Assembly: GCA_030642525.1 (NCBI GenBank)
Contig: DAOWNO010000060.1
Span: 1-9,088 of the forward strand
Source: Candidatus Aegiribacteria sp.
GTDB lineage: Bacteria; Fermentibacterota; Fermentibacteria; Fermentibacterales; JCC-6
Length of the DNA stretch: 9,088 nt
Reading direction: 5' to 3'
Under the pieces are notes generated by a model, which saw nothing but the letters and a program-made list of their open reading frames with translations, was not told where the DNA came from and did no database searches. This document shows, piece by piece, positions 6,694 through 9,088 of this stretch. A program made the position numbers and the translations under genes. The stretch's first letter is position 1. Each line of letters starts with the position of its first letter.

Positions 6694-9088
6694 ATGACTT
6701 TAACCGGCGCCCATTTCAGGAATCAGCCGATTCTCCACACCGAGTTTGTCGGGCGGGAGGATGAGCTGCATAGAATCAACCATCTTCTTCTCAGTCCTCT
6801 ATGCCGCGTACTCACACTGATTGGCCCCGGCGGCATAGGGAAAACCCGCATTGCTCTTGAAGCAGCTTCCAGACTGGCGGAAAAATATTCGGATGGAGCG
6901 TGTTTCGTGCCTCTGGCGCCGGTCTCATCAAGCGAAAATATCATTCAGACAATCACCGATTCTCTTGATCTCTCATTTTTCTCTGAAGACGATCCCATGG
7001 AACAGCTTATCGATTATTTCAGGGGAAAAGAGATGCTTCTGCTCATGGATAATTTCGAGCAGCTTGTCGATGGAGCGGGTCTGCTTCTGAAAATTGTCAA
7101 TGCGGCGCCGGGAGTAACCATGCTGGTAACATCGAGACATAGTCTGGATATCGATTGTGAATTCGAGTTCAGAGTGAGCGGATTGAAGTATCCGGAGGAT
7201 GGTGATCCTGATGATCAGGTGACATACAGCGCTCTGGATCTGTTTGCGGCCGCTGCTCGAAGGGTGAAACCTGATTTTGAGCTGTCCTGGGATCTGAAAC
7301 CTCTTGTTACCGAGATATGCCGTATGGTTGAGGGAGCGCCACTGGCAATTGAACTGGCAGCTTCATGGCTTCACACATTCTCTGTTGATCAGATTTATCA
7401 TGAAACCTCCAGCAGCTTCAATTTTCTCGGTACCGTTTCCAAGGATATTCCCGAAAGACACCAGAGTCTGTCTGGAGTTATCGAATACTCCATGAGCCTT
7501 CTCTCTTCAGAGGAGCGGCATGTTCTGGAAGCACTCTCCTGTTTCAGGGGGAAATTCGATGCTGAAGCCGCAAATTCCGTAGCCGGAGCAACTTTTCAAA
7601 TACTTGATTCCCTTCTGAATAAATCCCTCATTCGAAGGAATATCGAAAATCAATACGACATTCACGAAGTTACAAGGCAATATGCGAACTCGAAACTGCA
7701 GAAGGACCCTGATCGGTATGAACGTATCAGGAAACTGCATTCCGAATATTTCTCCGATTTACTGCAATCAATGGAATCGCGTCTGCGCGATCAAAGAAGA
7801 AAAGAAACCATAGATGAGCTGTCAGGAATGCTGGAAAACCTCAGAGCCGCCTGGGAATGGGCGGCAGGTAACGGCAGAAGCGATATCATCGGAAAATGTC
7901 TGAAGTGTTTAAATTCCCTTTACATGAACAGGGGATGGTACAGGAGCTGCGATCAGTTGTTTTCAATGACCCTTGAGAAACTTGAAAATACACCTGATTT
8001 AAATTACGAATACGCTTTGGACAATGAGTTAACGGCAGGAATGCTGTGCATGCGCCTTGGATGGCTGAGGGTCTGCAGAGGAGATTATTCTTCAGGAGAG
8101 GAGAATCTCAGAAAAGGTCTTGCTGTTTTCAGGAAGCATGGAAACGTTTCATTCGAATCTCAATCACTGTACTGTCTCAGTTCTCTTTCTCTTTTCAAGG
8201 GAGATTTCGAGCGGGCATTCGAAAGAGCAAAGGAAAGCCTTGATATCGCACTGGAAGCGGAAGACATTTTAAGACAGGCGAATGCTCTTAATGCTCTCGG
8301 CAACATCGCCAGAAGAAAAGGCCTCTTCTCCAAAGCGGCTGAATTCTATGACGACAGTCTCAAGCTGTTCATCCAAACAGAAGACACGATCGGAAGATCC
8401 GTATGTCTTGGAAACCTCGGCATCGTGGCTTTCCGCATGGGTGATCTGGACAGAGCTCTGGAGCTTGCTCTGGAAAGTCAGGTTCTCATAGAAGAGATAG
8501 ATGACCAGAGACTGATTGCGGAAAGCTATTCTGATCTCGCGAATATACTCAGGAGCATGGGTAGACTTGAGGAATCAGGCGAGTATTACGCAAAGAGCCT
8601 CAGGCTCAACCGTGAACTCGGTATAAAAAGCGCGACTGCCATTACACTGGTAAACATCGCAAGGTACGAATCAGCGCTGGGAAATTACATCAGAGCTGAT
8701 AAATTACTGATAGAAGCCTTTGAGATAGCGGAAAATCTCGGCCGCAGAGCAATTGTTCTTCAGACTCTCAACTCGAGGGGCCGAATAAGTCTTGATCAGG
8801 GTCAGCTCGAAAAGGCAGAACTTCTTTTCAGGGAAGCTCTTGAAAGGGAAAAGGGTATGCAGGTCATTCCAGAAGTGCTCGATACTCTTATGGGGCTGAC
8901 GGATACATATCTGAGGATGAACAAGAAAGCCGAAGCCCTTGATCTGCTTGCTTTCGTTCTTGAACACTCAGAGAATGCAGAGGATATCCTTTTAAAGGCG
9001 AAAGAGCTTCTTGCCGGTTTGAAAGAGAGTGTCTCTGCTGAGGAAATCGCCTCTGCAAAAAAGAAAGCCTCTTCGAACACGCTTGATG
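6694..9088 (+). CDS. STAND-family P-loop NTPase with NB-ARC-like module and TPR repeats, C-terminus beyond the window
   Basis: The frame is open for 798 codons to the right edge, without a stop. The NTPase begins almost at once: FVGRE (18-22), Walker A GPGGIGKT (44-51, K50 and T51), Walker B MLLLMDN (114-120) and the TSR motif (146-148). A GLPL-like GAPLAIELAA (214-223) and an MHD-like IHEVTRQYA (323-331) at the end of a winged-helix region follow. Residues about 340-445 are helical linker. From about 449 come eight TPR-like units of 38-40 residues, such as ALNALGNIARRKGLFSKAAE. This order is that of AfsR/MalT-type STAND regulators, in which TPRs sense a ligand or partner and ATP-driven oligomerisation activates an effector. 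No effector domain (DNA-binding, cyclase, nuclease, TIR) is visible N-terminally; one may lie beyond the edge or in a partner. The start is the ATG at 6694, with AGGA at 6678-6681, 12 bases before it. Its role (regulation or defence) cannot be told. Confidence 0.87.
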   Translation, partial: MTLTGAHFRNQPILHTEFVGREDELHRINHLLLSPLCRVLTLIGPGGIGKTRIALEAASRLAEKYSDGACFVPLAPVSSSENIIQTITDSLDLSFFSEDDPMEQLIDYFRGKEMLLLMDNFEQLVDGAGLLLKIVNAAPGVTMLVTSRHSLDIDCEFEFRVSGLKYPEDGDPDDQVTYSALDLFAAAARRVKPDFELSWDLKPLVTEICRMVEGAPLAIELAASWLHTFSVDQIYHETSSSFNFLGTVSKDIPERHQSLSGVIEYSMSLLSSEERHVLEALSCFRGKFDAEAANSVAGATFQILDSLLNKSLIRRNIENQYDIHEVTRQYANSKLQKDPDRYERIRKLHSEYFSDLLQSMESRLRDQRRKETIDELSGMLENLRAAWEWAAGNGRSDIIGKCLKCLNSLYMNRGWYRSCDQLFSMTLEKLENTPDLNYEYALDNELTAGMLCMRLGWLRVCRGDYSSGEENLRKGLAVFRKHGNVSFESQSLYCLSSLSLFKGDFERAFERAKESLDIALEAEDILRQANALNALGNIARRKGLFSKAAEFYDDSLKLFIQTEDTIGRSVCLGNLGIVAFRMGDLDRALELALESQVLIEEIDDQRLIAESYSDLANILRSMGRLEESGEYYAKSLRLNRELGIKSATAITLVNIARYESALGNYIRADKLLIEAFEIAENLGRRAIVLQTLNSRGRISLDQGQLEKAELLFREALEREKGMQVIPEVLDTLMGLTDTYLRMNKKAEALDLLAFVLEHSENAEDILLKAKELLAGLKESVSAEEIASAKKKASSNTLD

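Noticed and set aside
8704..9080. Two minus-strand open frames at the right end
   Set aside because: They are antisense to the TPR region of the STAND gene, which remains open with a consistent repeat pattern.

Overview
The window is a stretch of ordinary bacterial chromosome with about even base composition and densely packed genes. I cannot name the organism from sequence alone. A surface-polymer pyruvyl transferase, a lipoprotein with a fibronectin-III-like domain and a large STAND-type signalling NTPase would suit a poorly characterised, possibly uncultured lineage. This is weak inference. I see no rRNA, tRNA, CRISPR array, insertion sequence or phage gene.

Layout. Positions 1-5720 hold three minus-strand genes in a tight row, transcribed from right to left. 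The first is a short DNA polymerase III alpha-type polymerase of DnaE2-like layout (2844-5720). After 29 bases comes a Lon-like ATP-dependent protease of the COG1067 (LonB-related) group (434-2814). After 19 bases comes the start of a CsaB-type polysaccharide pyruvyl transferase, which runs off the left edge (1-414). The protease reading frame is broken near 923: 659 residues are read, then the frame leaves that of the serine-lysine protease core, which continues intact in another frame down to 434.

The 93-base divergent region 5721-5813 carries a near-palindrome, GT.AACA..TGTT.AC, that resembles the Gram-positive type LexA (SOS) box. It sits between plausible promoter elements of the polymerase gene. 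To its right, on the plus strand, are a small lipoprotein (5814-6581), a good intrinsic terminator (6600-6628), and a STAND P-loop NTPase with NB-ARC-like and TPR regions (6694 to beyond the right edge).

Working together: the polymerase and protease may form a DNA damage or stress-response operon, given the shared strand, close spacing and LexA-like box. The pyruvyl transferase has no obvious functional link to them. The strongest points for follow-up are the polymerase with a destroyed PHP metal site under a possible SOS operator, the frameshift just before the Lon catalytic dyad, and the STAND ATPase that begins directly at its NTPase domain with no N-terminal effector.
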